64,000 nucleotides of DNA from Prunus persica (taxonomy: Eukaryota; Streptophyta; Magnoliopsida; Rosales; Rosaceae). Shown here in pieces: positions 1 to 10,545 of this stretch. Under the pieces are notes generated by a model. It was not told where the DNA came from, did no database searches, and saw nothing but the letters and a program-made list of their open reading frames with translations. Location of the stretch: assembly GCF_000346465.2 (NCBI RefSeq), contig NC_034010.1:16708374-16772373 (forward strand), written 5' to 3'. Position numbers and translations under genes: made by a program. Within the stretch, counting starts at the first letter, position 1. Each line of letters opens with the position of its first letter.

Positions 1-424
1 GCCTCGTGCTAGATGGATGCGGGTGTGCACATATAAGGCACATCACCCCCTCTCCGTTGGTTGATGTGGGATCTTACAATCCACCCCCCTTAAGGGCCCG
101 ACGTCCTCGTCGGCACACTCGCACCACACGACATAGTGGCTCTGATACCAAATTGTCACATCCCGGGATCGGCTCCGCCGTAGCACGATATTGTCCGCTT
201 TGGGCCCCCCTCTCTGCCCGCACAGTTTTGTTTCTGGGAGCTCACGAGCAACTTCCCAGTGGGTCACCCATCCTGAGATTGCTCCAGCTCCCAACTCGCT
301 TAACTTCGGAGTTCCTACGACTCCGAAGCCAATGAGCTCCCAAAAGGCCTCGTGCTAGATGGATGCGGGTGTGCACATATAAGGCACATCACCCCCTCTC
401 CGTTGGTTGATGTGGGATCTTACA
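1..424 (-). mobile_element. Cassandra-type TRIM retrotransposon (5S-bearing LTRs), cut by window edge
   Basis: On the minus strand the 5' LTR runs from 424 (TGTAAGATCCCAC) to 154 (GATGTGACA), 271 bp, starting TG and ending CA. It is followed directly by the primer-binding site TGGTATCAGAGCC (complement of initiator tRNA-Met, about 150-138). A short non-coding internal stretch (153-79) ends in a purine run (about 95-86) before a second LTR (78 down to 1) that leaves the window. The two LTR copies are almost identical over the 78 bases visible, suggesting a recent insertion. TRIMs encode no protein and move using enzymes of other elements. The 5S-like segment in the LTR is the Cassandra hallmark. 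The target duplication cannot be checked because one end is outside. Confidence 0.85.
236..335 (-). other. 5S rRNA-like segment within the Cassandra LTR
   Basis: Read on the minus strand this stretch contains AACTCCGAAGTTAAGCG followed about 30 bases later by GGATGGGTGACCCACTGGGA. Both blocks match the internal promoter and core region of plant 5S rRNA; the rest has diverged. It is a retroelement LTR component with potential RNA polymerase III boxes and not a functional 5S gene, because it is incomplete and embedded between TG and CA termini. Confidence 0.85.
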
Positions 425-1369
425 TGTCTGGCGACCTCACGCTCGAGAATGGCACAGTGCTGAAATGGTGAGCTGCATGATCCTCGTGTTCCTATCGGTC
501 ATCCTCCACTCGGAAAAGCCGGTGGCAGGGGATGATGTACACTTTGCTGGAGAGCTGCAGGTGTGGGTCGTGTGGTCCAATACCAAACAAGGTTAAATTT
601 TTTGTGGTTTCAAATTTTAAGATTCAGAAATAGTTTTAGAGTTCAATATCAAACAAGTTTTCATATCTTAAAATCTGTATTTGAAATAGGAGTTGGCTGA
701 ATCGATTTAGTTCATTGATTTTCTTAGTGAACGACAAAACCACTAGAGTTAACGATCTACAATTCTATGATCGACCAGAGAGATTGAGATTGCCAAGTTG
801 GAGGGTATGTTAATGACACCGAACTTGCCAAGTAAAATATCAAAATGTGATGAACTCAATGCATTAGTAAAAAGTCTGCTGGCTGAGTATTTTAGATGAG
901 GATAAGATTGGCCATTGGAGGCACGGTTTTGTTCCTATGTAGTGTTTTTGGGCTTTGCCCCTCATTTTACCACCACACCACACACCCCACACCACCCCCT
1001 CCCCCCAAATAAAAAAAGGTGCTGATGAAGTATTTGAAATGGAAGCAGTTCGTGTCGTGCCTTGTGGTCCATGAGTTTTTTTAAAGCTATCATTTTAGTT
1101 TTCAAATTTTTAAATCAATAAATGCGGGCATTAATCATGTAGATCAATTTGGTCTTTATCATCGCAATTCATAAAAAACTTATGTTAAAATTGGTCGCGT
1201 GTGACAAGCTTTAAAAGGGATATTTTTCATCAAAATATACCCTATCTAGCCAATGAACAAAAGAAAATTAACGTTCTTGACTCAACAAGTCATATGCTTT
1301 CTATTTTTAATTTCACATTAGGTTCATCAAAGTAGATCAAATAACCCTGTTGAGTAAAACAAGTGATAA
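425..1369. other. Intergenic, no gene recognised
   Basis: The stretch 425-590 is richer in G+C and resembles eroded coding DNA, but no reading frame stays open or matches a family I know. The rest is AT-rich with short homopolymers. Confidence 0.5.
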
Positions 1370-1537
1370 TTTGAAAATTTGAGAACTGGAACGAGGCCAC
1401 TCGTGATAAAACAAGGGATAGTCTAAGGGGGTTTCCCACATATACTACTAAGTACCAGGGTGCCATGAAGGTTGGAATCTGAGACATCTAATCTGCAAGT
1501 AAGACACTTTTCCACTCAGCTAGACAACATTGGCAAA
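1370..1537 (-). mobile_element. SINE-like tRNA-derived element
   Basis: Read on the minus strand from about 1537, a polymerase III A-box-like sequence (TAGCTGAGTGG) is followed about 40 bases later by a B-box-like AGATTCCAACC, then an unrelated body. This order is that of plant SINE heads. No cloverleaf is complete, so it is not a tRNA gene. Confidence 0.45.
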
Positions 1538-1962
1538 ACAAAAGCCATTTTTAATTTGAATGAAAGCCGTGAGATCCAAACTCTTTTATGGTGAAAGAGT
1601 ATTGTTGTTATCCATTGTATTTAGTCATTTTAAATTTAAGATACACAGAGTATAGCAACTCATATGCGATTTTATGTACATTGCGCTATTTCTTTTCATA
1701 ATCTATATACACTGTGTAACACCCCGACCCCGAATTTAACCCTTATTTAATTATTTAATTATTTAAGGGTATTTTAGTCATATTTTTAACCGGAAAGAGT
1801 TTGGGACCGTGACTTGTATTTTTGGATAGGTCGTACTGAGACGAGTTCATAGACACGTAGTGGGCTCGAATCGGAGTTGTAACAAGAGAGATATGGTCAA
1901 AAGAAATTCAGTGGCACAATCGTAAATATTTTGAAATGGGATTTTTTATAAAAATCTGGTTT

Positions 1963-1967
<5 letters not shown>

Positions 1968-2042
<75 letters not shown>
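1968..2042 (+). repeat. (CT)n microsatellite
   Basis: Almost pure CT tract inside the solo LTR; the open frames across it encode only Leu-Ser or Arg-Glu runs. Confidence 0.95.
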
Positions 2043-2044
<2 letters not shown>

Positions 2045-3249
2045 CCGCGGGTCTCTCTCTCTCCTCTCTCCCGCGCGCGACAGCCGGCCACGTTTTGGCC
2101 GGCCGTGCTTTCCTTCGGCCACCAATGACGACGGGACCGGTACCAAAATGACCGGGCCGTCGTCCTCTTCCTACCCCAGCCACCTCCCGCCGCCAGCCGC
2201 CGCGGATTCGCCGGAATCTGGAGATGAAGCGGCCGACGTCGTCCAAACTTCAAAGCCGCCGATCTCCCTCCTCCGGTCACCAATTCCGTCGACCCAGGTA
2301 TGGATTTTGAACCTCTCGAGCTGCTCTAGCTGATGGTTGGGTAGGATTAGATCGATTCTTAGCGTAGACAACTCGATTTTCAAATTGAAAATCGGCCAAA
2401 ACTTCGGCCGCCGTGATCGGCCATTTTCGGCCACTTTTTGGGGTAGGTCCAAGAACAAAAGTGGCTCCAAATAGGGTGTTATACCTAGGGTAGGAGTTTG
2501 GAGCCGTGGTTCTGAGATTTTCCGGCGAAGCGTTATCGCTTTGGGCACCCACGCGCTGCCGGCGAGTGTGGCGGCGCGTGGGCACTGTAGAAAAAGTAGC
2601 AATGTGTTCCGATGAGATCCTTAGGTTGTCACGAGTGCGTAGGATTTCGCGGATCTCAATTCGGACATCGTTTGACTATCGAACGGATAATCGCATATTG
2701 TGCGTTATCCGGGTTTGATAGGTTGGGACCGTTGGATGGTCCCAAATTTAATATATGTTAATCTAGGAATTTCTAGGATCGTGTAGGAATTCACGGATCG
2801 TGAATCGGAGCCCCGGATGTTCCGAATAATAATTTAAAGTTTATATTTTATATTAACCGTCAGATCATGCGATCGTGAGAAATCCGACCGTCTGATCTGA
2901 ACCAAACTCGCAGGACAAGTGTCCTATACCTGGTAGAACCCATAGGGACTTCCGGATCGGAAATTGGAGGTCGTGGGTTCCGCAGGTCCGTTTGACCAGG
3001 GTTAGAGTAGTTTGACCCTTGGTTGACCATGAGCCTCCCAGAGTAATCTCACCTTTCTAGGGGGGATTATCGGGTGCTAGATGATTGTGGAGAGTTACAC
3101 AATATTATAATTAATTTATATTATTATAATTATAATAAGTTGTACAAGGGTACAACAGAGTCTAGAATGTCAGTTTGGAGTGCTATACGCACTATCCTAG
3201 ATACCTCCTCGGACTTTGGATTCATTACAAGCACCACCAAGTGAAAGTT

Positions 3250-3715
3250 AGGTCTCACGTGGCATAGGTTATCCGGCATTAAGACAGACCCCATACGTGG
3301 CGTTGGTCGTACCGGTGTATGGGGAGATATTGTGATATTGTGTTGAGGTCGCACGTGGCGTAGGTTATCCGGCGTGTCGACAGACCCCATACGTGGCGTT
3401 GGTTGTACCGGCGTATGGGGAGATTTGTGATATGATATTGAGGTCCCGCGTGGCGTAGGTTATCCGGCGTTGGGACAGGCCCCATACGTGGCGTTGGTTG
3501 TACCGGCGTATGGGGAGTTATGTGATATGACATGCAGGTCTCACGTGGCGTAGGTTATCCGGCGTTGGGACAGGCACCATACGTGGCGTTGGTTGTACCG
3601 GCGTATGGGGAGATATTATGATAGTATGGCATGGTCGCACGTGGCGTAGGTTATCCGGCGTGTTGACAGGCCCCATACGTGGCGTTGGTTGTACCGGCGT
3701 ATGGGGAGATTATAT
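3250..3715 (+). repeat. 95-96 bp minisatellite, 5 copies
   Basis: The motif CACGTGGCGTAGGTTATCC recurs with starts at 3256, 3352, 3447, 3542 and 3638 (spacing 95-96). Each unit also contains a second, related half-motif (ACGTGGCGTTGGTTGTACC) about 38 bases downstream, so the unit looks like an old dimer. It lies inside the solo LTR. Confidence 0.9.
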
Positions 3716-4148
3716 GAAATCCAGAGAAATGAAATAAGGTATCACCCAAGTGTGGAAATGGGTTTTAGGGAAGAATTACGTGTGGCTTGATCCCTCAAGG
3801 AGGGTACGTAGGCAGCCTAAGGTTATTAGGTGCAGCCGCAGACTAAATGTTAGTCATATTTGGTATTTCAATGGTTTGGTAGTTGGTTAGGAATTATTGA
3901 AAGGCCGAAGGCCATTTATGAGAATTTGCATGAAATTATATTGTGCATGCTGCCAGTTGAGAATAATAAATGCGTTTTCATGCAGGTATAAATTTTGGAA
4001 AATGTCCAATTTATAGGGGAGACTCTGCCGAAATTTCGGCAGGGAGTCTCGGTTTTTAGTAAGTGGGTCTGGCATCGGAGTGATGTCAGGAATTCCAAAG
4101 GGTTCGTCTCGGATTTTGAGAAAATTCGGGGCGGGTCCTTTCACACTG

Positions 4149-4474
4149 TATTTATTTTCTTACATTGCATTAAGATGAAAAAAACAAGCCACACAGACAA
4201 ATAAAGAAAGAAAAAAAAAATTTGTGGTACACATAAAAAGAGTTCAAGCCATTTACCACACGACAAAACCAAATATAGATAAAGAGTAAAGCCGACTACC
4301 TTATACACCATGTCATTTTACCACAAATTGTTTTCGAATTCACATATCCTTTATTCTGTTTTCATTTTTATTTTATCCATGTATTAAATTTTTTTGGGTT
4401 TGGTTAAACAACTAACTATTTCCTTAAGTGTATTTTTCACGTCTTTTGGTTCTCTCATGGGCCATGCCCAAAAG
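4149..4474. other. Intergenic, upstream of KAO
   Basis: AT-rich spacer between the solo LTR and the presumed KAO promoter, with no gene. A retroelement insertion ends only about 500 bases from the KAO start codon. Confidence 0.6.
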
Positions 4475-4487
4475 TATTTATATATAA
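4475..4487 (+). promoter_or_regulatory. Probable TATA box of KAO
   Basis: TATTTATATATAA lies about 175 bases before the KAO start codon, with a CT-rich leader between them. Position and sequence fit a plant core promoter; no transcript data are available. Confidence 0.45.
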
Positions 4488-4535
4488 TGGTGTGCAAACA
4501 TAGAGAAGAACAAGCAGACTCTGAGCTTCTTCTAT

Positions 4536-4600
<65 letters not shown>
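4536..4600 (+). repeat. (CT)n microsatellite in the KAO 5' leader
   Basis: Near-pure CT tract between the TATA-like box and the ATG at 4660. Such tracts are common in plant 5' leaders and can bind GAGA-binding BPC proteins (established); whether this one is functional is unknown. Confidence 0.9.
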
Positions 4601-4603
<3 letters not shown>

Positions 4604-4659
4604 AGTATAGTGATAACAAAGTAAAAGAGCAGAGTTTGGTTCCTTAAAGGTATACAATT

Positions 4660-4928
4660 ATGTTGGGTTTGGTTCGGGGAGTGGGAAGGGAGCTTGGTTC
4701 CTCCATGTGGATGGTCCTTTTGTGCAGCCTTGGTGCTCTTGTGGCCCTTAAATGGCTTCTGCAGAGTGCAAATTCCTGGTACTATGAAACCCCGCTGGGT
4801 GAAAAGAAGTACTCTCTCCCTCCTGGTGACTTGAGCTGGCCTTTCATTGGCAACATGTGGTCTTTTCTCAGAGCTTTCAAGTCCTCCAACCCTGAAGCCT
4901 TCCTCAACTCCATGGTTTCCAGGTTCAC

Positions 4929-4967
<39 letters not shown>

Positions 4968-7257
4968 ACAATTATATGTATTTTCTTTACTTTCTCTAGG
5001 CCAGATGAATTATCTAGTAATATCAATTTACAGTATCTAGTACATTGTCGATATTCTGGTAACCATTACCCTCAATTCTTTTACAAAATAAAATACTGGA
5101 GGCATTTTGATATGGTAATATGATGCCGTAAGGATTCGAACTTGAGACCTTTGATCTACAGGACATGGCCATTTTCCACTAGACTAGACCCCGTTGCCAG
5201 TTATACAAATGTTTTTGATGATGTGAATGGAAGAGTTTCTTTATGCTCTCCACTTTTGGTCACTTCGAGTTAAAAGTGAAACACACACTCGCACACATCT
5301 AACAAGATTGCCTTATCAATGAACAATGCAGGTTTGGTCGTACTGGAATCTACAAAACCTTCATGTTTGGGAGCCCAAGTATCGTCGTTACAACGCCTGA
5401 AGCAAGTAAAAAAGTTTTGACAGATGATGATGCATTTAAACCCGGGTGGCCTATTTCCACAGAGGAACTAATTGGAAAGAACTCATTCACTAGTATATCG
5501 TTTGAAGAACACAAACGTCTACGAAAGCTAACAGCAGCTCCAGTCAATGGTTATGAAGCATTGTCCGTGTACACGACGTATATCGAAGAGAGGGTCATAT
5601 CATCTTTGGAGAAATGGTCCAAAATGGGAGAAATAGAGTTCTTAACTCAACTCAGAAAGCTTACTTTCAGGATTATCATGTACATCTTTCTCAGCTCAGA
5701 GAGCGAGCCAGTCATGGAGGCTCTGGAGAAGGAATATACAATTCTTAACTATGGAGTTAGAGCCATGGCAATCAATCTTCCGGGATTTGCTTACCATAAA
5801 GCACTTAAGGTGAGGGAATTATTGTTTTCGTAACATGGACATTAGTGTTTGCATTTTGTTTTAGCATCTAACCGAGTCATTTTCATTTCAGGCTCGGAAA
5901 AATCTTGTCTCTACATTTCAATCCATTGTGGACGACCGCAGAGCTCAAAGGAAGGCCGGAAACTACGTGGCAAAGAAGAAAGATATGATGGATGCTCTGC
6001 TAGATGTTGTTGATGACGATGGAAGAAAACTTACAGATGCGGAAATTATAGATGTTCTGTTAATGTATTTGAATGCGGGCCATGAATCTTCTGGCCATAC
6101 AATGATGTGGGCCGCAGTTTTCCTACAAAAACACCCAAAATTTTTCCAGAAAGCTAAGGTGCATGAATTTTCGTAGTTTTGGATCAAGTTCTTTTATTTT
6201 GTCAAATTTATTTTTAATATTGGGGACTTATTTACTGGTGCAATGTGACAATTCATCATACATAGTAATTTCTAGCCTTCACTATGAGCCCATACTCAAT
6301 CCACTCCGATTTAGTCCTCTAATGAATTCTGATTTGCTAAAATGTTTGGTCAATGCAGGCAGAGCAAGAAGGGATTGTAAAAAGGAGGCCACCAACACAG
6401 AAGGGCATGACGTTCAAGGAATATCGTGAAATGGAGTATCTTTCCCAGGTACATAGTGAATTCACTTCCATTTTTTCAGTCCATGCCATCATATTCCAGC
6501 TAACCCTTTTAAACTCCATAGGTGATTGATGAAACTCTTCGTGTCGTAACATTCTCCCTTACCGTTTTTCGAGAGGCAAAGAAAGATGTCAATATAAACG
6601 GTGAGTGCATGGTTCTAAATGTTTTGCTTTAGAGGAAACAGAATTTGTGTATTTGTTCAATTTATCTGTTTTGATGTGGAACCACCTTAAAAAATTTACT
6701 TAATGGCTTTGATTTCAGGTTATAGTGTTCCTAAGGGCTGGAAAGTTTTGGTCTGGTTCAGGAGCATTCACTATGATTCTGAAATATATCCAAATCCATT
6801 GGAATTCAACCATGATCGATGGGATGTAAGTTCAGAAGCACTTTTGATGTACTGATAATTATGGCAAACAGTAATTTATATCTTAGATCTGACTTGTTTA
6901 ACTGCTCTCTGCTGGCTCAGAACTACACGCCCAAACCATTAACTTTTCTTCCCTTTGGAGCTGGAAGCCGGCTGTGCCCCGGAAATGATCTTGCTAAGCT
7001 GGAAATCGCTATCTTCCTTCACCATTTCCTCCTTAACTATAAGTGAGTCATCTTGCAACCAAATTCCTCTCCAAGACTAAAACTACAATTTATTTATTTG
7101 TTTTATTTTTATTTTTTCTGTATGTTCTTCTAATGTTTCTGTAATTTGGTGCTGCAGGATGGAACCTACAAATCCGGACGGCCCATTGATGAACTTGCCA
7201 CACACTAGGCCAAAAGACAATTGCTTGGCAAGAATCAAGAAATGTGGATCTGCATAG
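4660..7257 (+). CDS. KAO: ent-kaurenoic acid oxidase (CYP88A cytochrome P450)
   Basis: Eight exons join in phase: 4660-4922, 5332-5809, 5892-6158, 6359-6448, 6522-6600, 6719-6825, 6921-7042 and 7158-7257, giving 501 aa (family about 490). The enzyme converts ent-kaurenoic acid to GA12 in three oxidations at the ER or plastid envelope, a committed step of gibberellin synthesis. Visible features: an N-terminal membrane anchor (about 15-37), a proline-rich hinge ([13 protein letters not shown]), the I-helix AGHESS (309-314) where CYP88A carries ESS in place of the usual E/D-T-T, ExxR (E370, R373), and the heme loop [13 protein letters not shown] with ligand Cys447. The whole sequence follows Arabidopsis KAO closely, including the C-terminal [10 protein letters not shown]. 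All motifs are intact. Intron 1 holds a CT tract and a SINE-like insert. Confidence 0.95.
4930..4963 (+). repeat. (CT)n microsatellite at the start of KAO intron 1
   Basis: The CT run starts about eight bases after the intron 1 donor (GT at 4923), so exon 1 is bracketed by CT tracts on both sides. Confidence 0.9.
5090..5205 (-). mobile_element. SINE-like tRNA-derived element in KAO intron 1
   Basis: On the minus strand an A box (TAGTCTAGTGG) and a B box (AGTTCGAATCC) are about 40 bases apart, as in a tRNA-derived SINE head. The acceptor and anticodon stems do not fold as a tRNA. Confidence 0.5.
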
Positions 7258-7800
7258 ATATGAGAGGAGAAGTGAAGAAGGAAACACAGTCAAAGGTTAT
7301 GAAAACACAGAGTTTCTGTCTGCCTCACATATTAGGTTTTAGGTTCTATGTTTTTCGGTTGGCAAGTTTTGAACTTCGATATGCCCATCTGTTACCACAC
7401 AAGCAGCCGTATCAGCAATCGTTTCAGAGAAGTGTGGCGGGAAGGTTTCAAAGAGTTAGGAGCAGTTGGTTTTGGTAGTTAATTAAGAGGTTAATTATGT
7501 TTTGATGGGAAAAGGCCTAGCATGCAAACCAAGCTATAAGAGCTGGTAATTGTGCATGTGCAGGCTTGTTTTTTGTGTCACCATGTCGGGTTCTCTAAAT
7601 AAAATTGTTGGAAATTAAACATAGCACCTATTTTTGTTCATGGGTTTGTCTTTTATTTGGATAATCAGCTGACATATAATGGAAACCTTGAGTTAAGAAC
7701 CAATTTTACGAAAAAAGTTCAACATGTCCTCAACATAATTAAACAAACATGAGTCAAAGTTAAAGTCACAAACCAAGAGCTTATCAATTAGAAAATTTTA
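7258..7800. other. KAO 3' region and spacer
   Basis: Probable 3' UTR with an AATAAA signal near 7598, then an AT-rich spacer up to the copia LTR. No gene seen. Confidence 0.5.
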
Positions 7801-9075
7801 TGCTGGCGTGAGTCAACGTCAACCTTCCTATTAGGAATAAAATTTGTATTTTATTGTAAATATTCAATTTAAGTAGAATTAGGAGATTTTGTATATATTT
7901 CTTATTTGTACTCACTCTGTATGTAGTATATATATCCCTCATTAAGAAAAGAATAAACATATCAGTTTATACCCTAATTATTTTTGAGTTGGTATTAGAG
8001 CAGGTTCCGATCTGTCTCTACAACATCAAAACCCTAATCCTAAAAATAACTATTTCCGTTGCACCTAACCTATACACCTAAACATGTGCAAGCCTGCGTC
8101 NNNNNNNNNNNNNNNNNNNNNNNNNNNNNNNNNNNNNNNNNNNNNNNNNNNNNNNNNNNNNNNNNNNNNNNNNNNNNNNNNNNNNNNNNNNNNNNNNNNN
8201 TCAATCAGATTTTTTATGATGGCTCTGACATATCCTAGCTCATGAACTGCGATTCCAAGCTACCCGTATCAAGCAAGAAGGTCATCCTGTCTCTACCTAT
8301 TTCACCGAATTTAAGGCAATCTGGCTTGAATTGGACATCATACGTCCTTTTCAGATGAAGTGTGCTAATGATATGAAGACTTTTTAGGCTGTTGTTATGG
8401 CAAATCGTGTCAATGATTTTTTTGGCTAGACTTGACTATACTTATAACAAGGTTCGCAATGATATTCTATAGAGTGATAAAGTTCCAAGTATCGAAAATG
8501 TCTTTTTTATGGTCCGTCTAGAGGCTCAACGCCAGATTACTATGCTTGGATCACGCACCAAGATTGGGGAACCTACTATTGTGTTTGCTTCCAAAAACAC
8601 TGCTCTAGTTTCTTGGCCTATAAGGTTTGGCTCTTCTGCCGTTCCACCTCGTCGCCAGACTTCTGCAGAAAAAGACAAACTCAAGTGTGATCAGTGTTGT
8701 GAAAAGAGACATATTATTGACACCTGCTGGGCATTGCATGGGGTACCAAATTAAGAGAAGGAACGGGGGCTTTCAAAAAAGAAACAACTGGGAGGCAAAG
8801 CTTATGTGGCTGACGTCACCATTGGACACAACCACCTTACCGCTACCCCTGCTCCGGCCGTGATCACGGTCTCAAGCACTTCAACACCTCTTGCACCTAT
8901 GCTGCCTCTAGGTAACTTTGGCAGGGGCTTTCCATGCCCATGATACAAGCGATACAGGTTGGATTATTGATTTAGGAGCTCCTGACCATATGACGTATAA
9001 TTCTGCTTTATTATCTACTACTCTTCCGCCTCATCGTGATCATGTTCTGACTGTTAATAATGCTGCTGCTCTGTA
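7801..9075 (+). mobile_element. Truncated copia retrotransposon, left copy
   Basis: An LTR of about 190 bp (TGCTGGCGTGAGTCAACG at 7801) is followed by a primer-binding site (TGGTATTAGAGCAGG, about 7992) matching initiator tRNA-Met. After a 100-N gap come fragments of copia gag: the UBN2-type region, a zinc knuckle CDQCCEKRHIIDTC (CX2CX4HX4C, about 8686-8727) and the start of the protease, WIIDLGAPDHMT (about 8961), where the expected D-S/T-G has become D-L-G. Several stops break the frame. Integrase, reverse transcriptase and the 3' LTR are missing; the copy stops at about 9075 where an inverted copy begins. Confidence 0.8.
8101..8200. other. Assembly gap (100 N)
   Basis: Exactly 100 unknown bases, the usual placeholder for a gap of undetermined size. 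It lies inside the left arm of an inverted copia pair. Confidence 1.
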
Positions 9076-10120
9076 GGCTGAGAAACCAGAGTAGTGTTTT
9101 TGGAAGCAAACACAACAGCAGGTTCCCCACTCTTAGTGCCGAATCCAAGCATAGTAATCTGTCTTTGAGCCTCTCGACGGACCATAAAAAATACATTTTC
9201 GATATTTGGAACTTTATCACTTTGTAGAATATCACTGCGGACCTTGTCATAAGTATCGTCAAGGCCAGCCAAAAAATCACACACGATTTGCCATAACAGC
9301 AGCCTGAACAGTCTTCATATCATTAGCACACTTCATCTGAACATGACGACCCTCTTGCTTGAGACGGGTAGCCTGGCACCACAATTTATAGAGCTGGGAT
9401 ATGTCAGAGCCATTATAAAATATCTGATTAATAGCATTCCAAATTTCCTTAGCAATAGGCAGAGTATGAAATATATTCAACAAACTGGGTTCCATAGTTC
9501 GCAAGATCCAACTTTTAATAATAGCATCAACAATTTTCCACTTCCCAAATTTTGGGTCTTGGGAATCAGGGGCATCAGTGTCGCCAGTCAGGTAACCCAA
9601 TTTGCCTTGTGTAGTAGCATTGAAGCTCGATCATCGAAGCTCATATCTCATAGTTCCATTCAATTTGAACCTTTTAGGTAGATTGGTGGACGATTCGGCA
9701 TGAACCGTCACAATAGGAGTAGAAGAAGAAGATTTAGTGACATCTAACATGGTGATAGATGACAGCAACAACAGAAGATTAGGTGCCAACAACGACAATA
9801 AGAGATATGAGATGGCACAGGCTTAGGTGTATAGGCTAGGTGCAGCGGAAATAGGTATTTTTTTAGGATTAGGGTTTTGATGTTGTAGAGACGGATTGAA
9901 ACCTGCTCTGATACCAACTCAAAATAATTAGGGTTTAAACTGATATATTTATTCCTCTATCAAGGAGGAATATATATACTACGTACAGAGTGGGTACAAA
10001 TAGGAAATATGTACAAAATTTCCTAATTCTACTCAAATTAGATAATTACAATAAAATATAAATTATTTTCCTAATAGGAACAAATTCTATTCCTAAAAGG
10101 AACGTTGACTCACGCTAACA
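9076..10120 (-). mobile_element. Truncated copia retrotransposon, right copy, inverted
   Basis: On the minus strand the LTR starts at 10120 (TGTTAGCGTGAGTCAACG), the primer-binding site TGGTATCAGAGCAGG lies near 9920, and a gag start codon is at 9750. The gag frame shows the copia N-terminal region (KLGYLTGDTDAP, FGKWKIVDAIIKSWIL) and UBN2 domain, with in-frame stops and a deletion relative to the left copy of the segment that there encodes TYFTEFKAIWLELD. It ends at about 9076 against the left copy. The two copies are related but not identical, so they are either separate insertions of one family or an old inverted duplication. Confidence 0.8.
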
Positions 10121-10149
10121 CCCTCAACTAAAGCTCCCTGATATATTAA

Positions 10150-10545
10150 CCAAATATATATACAGTTCCCTTTTATTGAGGGATTGAGGGACACCCTTTA
10201 AGGTCCTCTACGAATTTTTTTTCGACGATCCAAACCATCTATTTTTCAAGTCTACATTCATAGATCATCTTTGGAAAAAATTATACAAATCCGAAACTGT
10301 TTCGATATCCAATTGTGTCCTACAAAATCAATGAACACGGTGCTTCAAGAAAGTACTAAAATTTCAATAACTCAATTGAGTGGTCAAATGATATCAGACT
10401 CAAGTAATTTTTTGTAGAGATGATCTTTGAATTATTATATAAAAAATAGACGTTTGGATTAGCAAAATACAATACGGAGTGAGCCCTACAAGGGTGTCCC
10501 TCAAATTAAGGGATTCCTCAATAGAAGCTCTCTGTATATATATAT
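10150..10545. mobile_element. MITE with imperfect terminal inverted repeats (family F2)
   Basis: The left end ACAGTTCCCTTTTATTGAGG and the reverse complement of the right end, ACAGAGAGCTTCTATTGAGG, match, and both continue into GAGGGACACCCTT. Ends lie in TA-rich DNA, compatible with a TA target. No coding capacity. A further copy of one end occurs near 31993. Confidence 0.65.

Larger units (their letters stand above)
1715..4143 (+). mobile_element. Solo LTR of a large LTR retrotransposon (2429 bp)
   Basis: The element begins TGTAACACCCCGACCCCG and ends GGGGCGGGTCCTTTCA, so it has TG/CA termini with imperfect inverted ends (CCCGACCCCGAATTT against CCCGCCCCGAATTTT). It is flanked by a perfect 5-bp duplication, CACTG, at 1710-1714 and 4144-4148. 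No internal region, PBS or polyprotein is present between the duplications, so this is a solo LTR left by recombination. It carries a long CT tract, a G+C-rich block (about 2040-2620) whose open frames look accidental, and a five-copy 95-bp minisatellite near its 3' end. Family unknown; a 2.4-kb LTR is long and suggests a gypsy-type or large non-autonomous element. Confidence 0.8.

Noticed and set aside
236..335. Functional 5S rRNA gene
   Set aside because: Only core blocks are conserved and the segment lies between LTR termini of a Cassandra element.
1370..1537. tRNA gene on the minus strand
   Set aside because: A and B boxes are present, but no acceptor, anticodon or T stems pair; better explained as a SINE. 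The same holds for the other A/B-box sites.
1897..2602. Several overlapping open frames up to 143 codons on both strands
   Set aside because: They run through the CT tract (Leu-Ser or Arg-Glu repeats) and the G+C-rich part of the solo LTR; no domain and no consistent frame.
3130..3533. Minus-strand open frames with repeated Pro/Arg-rich units
   Set aside because: They are translations of the 95-bp minisatellite, whose unit length keeps frames open by chance.
3250..3715. Regular direct repeats that might suggest a CRISPR array
   Set aside because: Units are contiguous 95-bp repeats without unique spacers, in a plant nuclear genome and within an LTR.
8509..9600. Independent small genes on both strands in the copia region
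   Set aside because: All are pieces of copia gag or protease in two inverted, disrupted copies.
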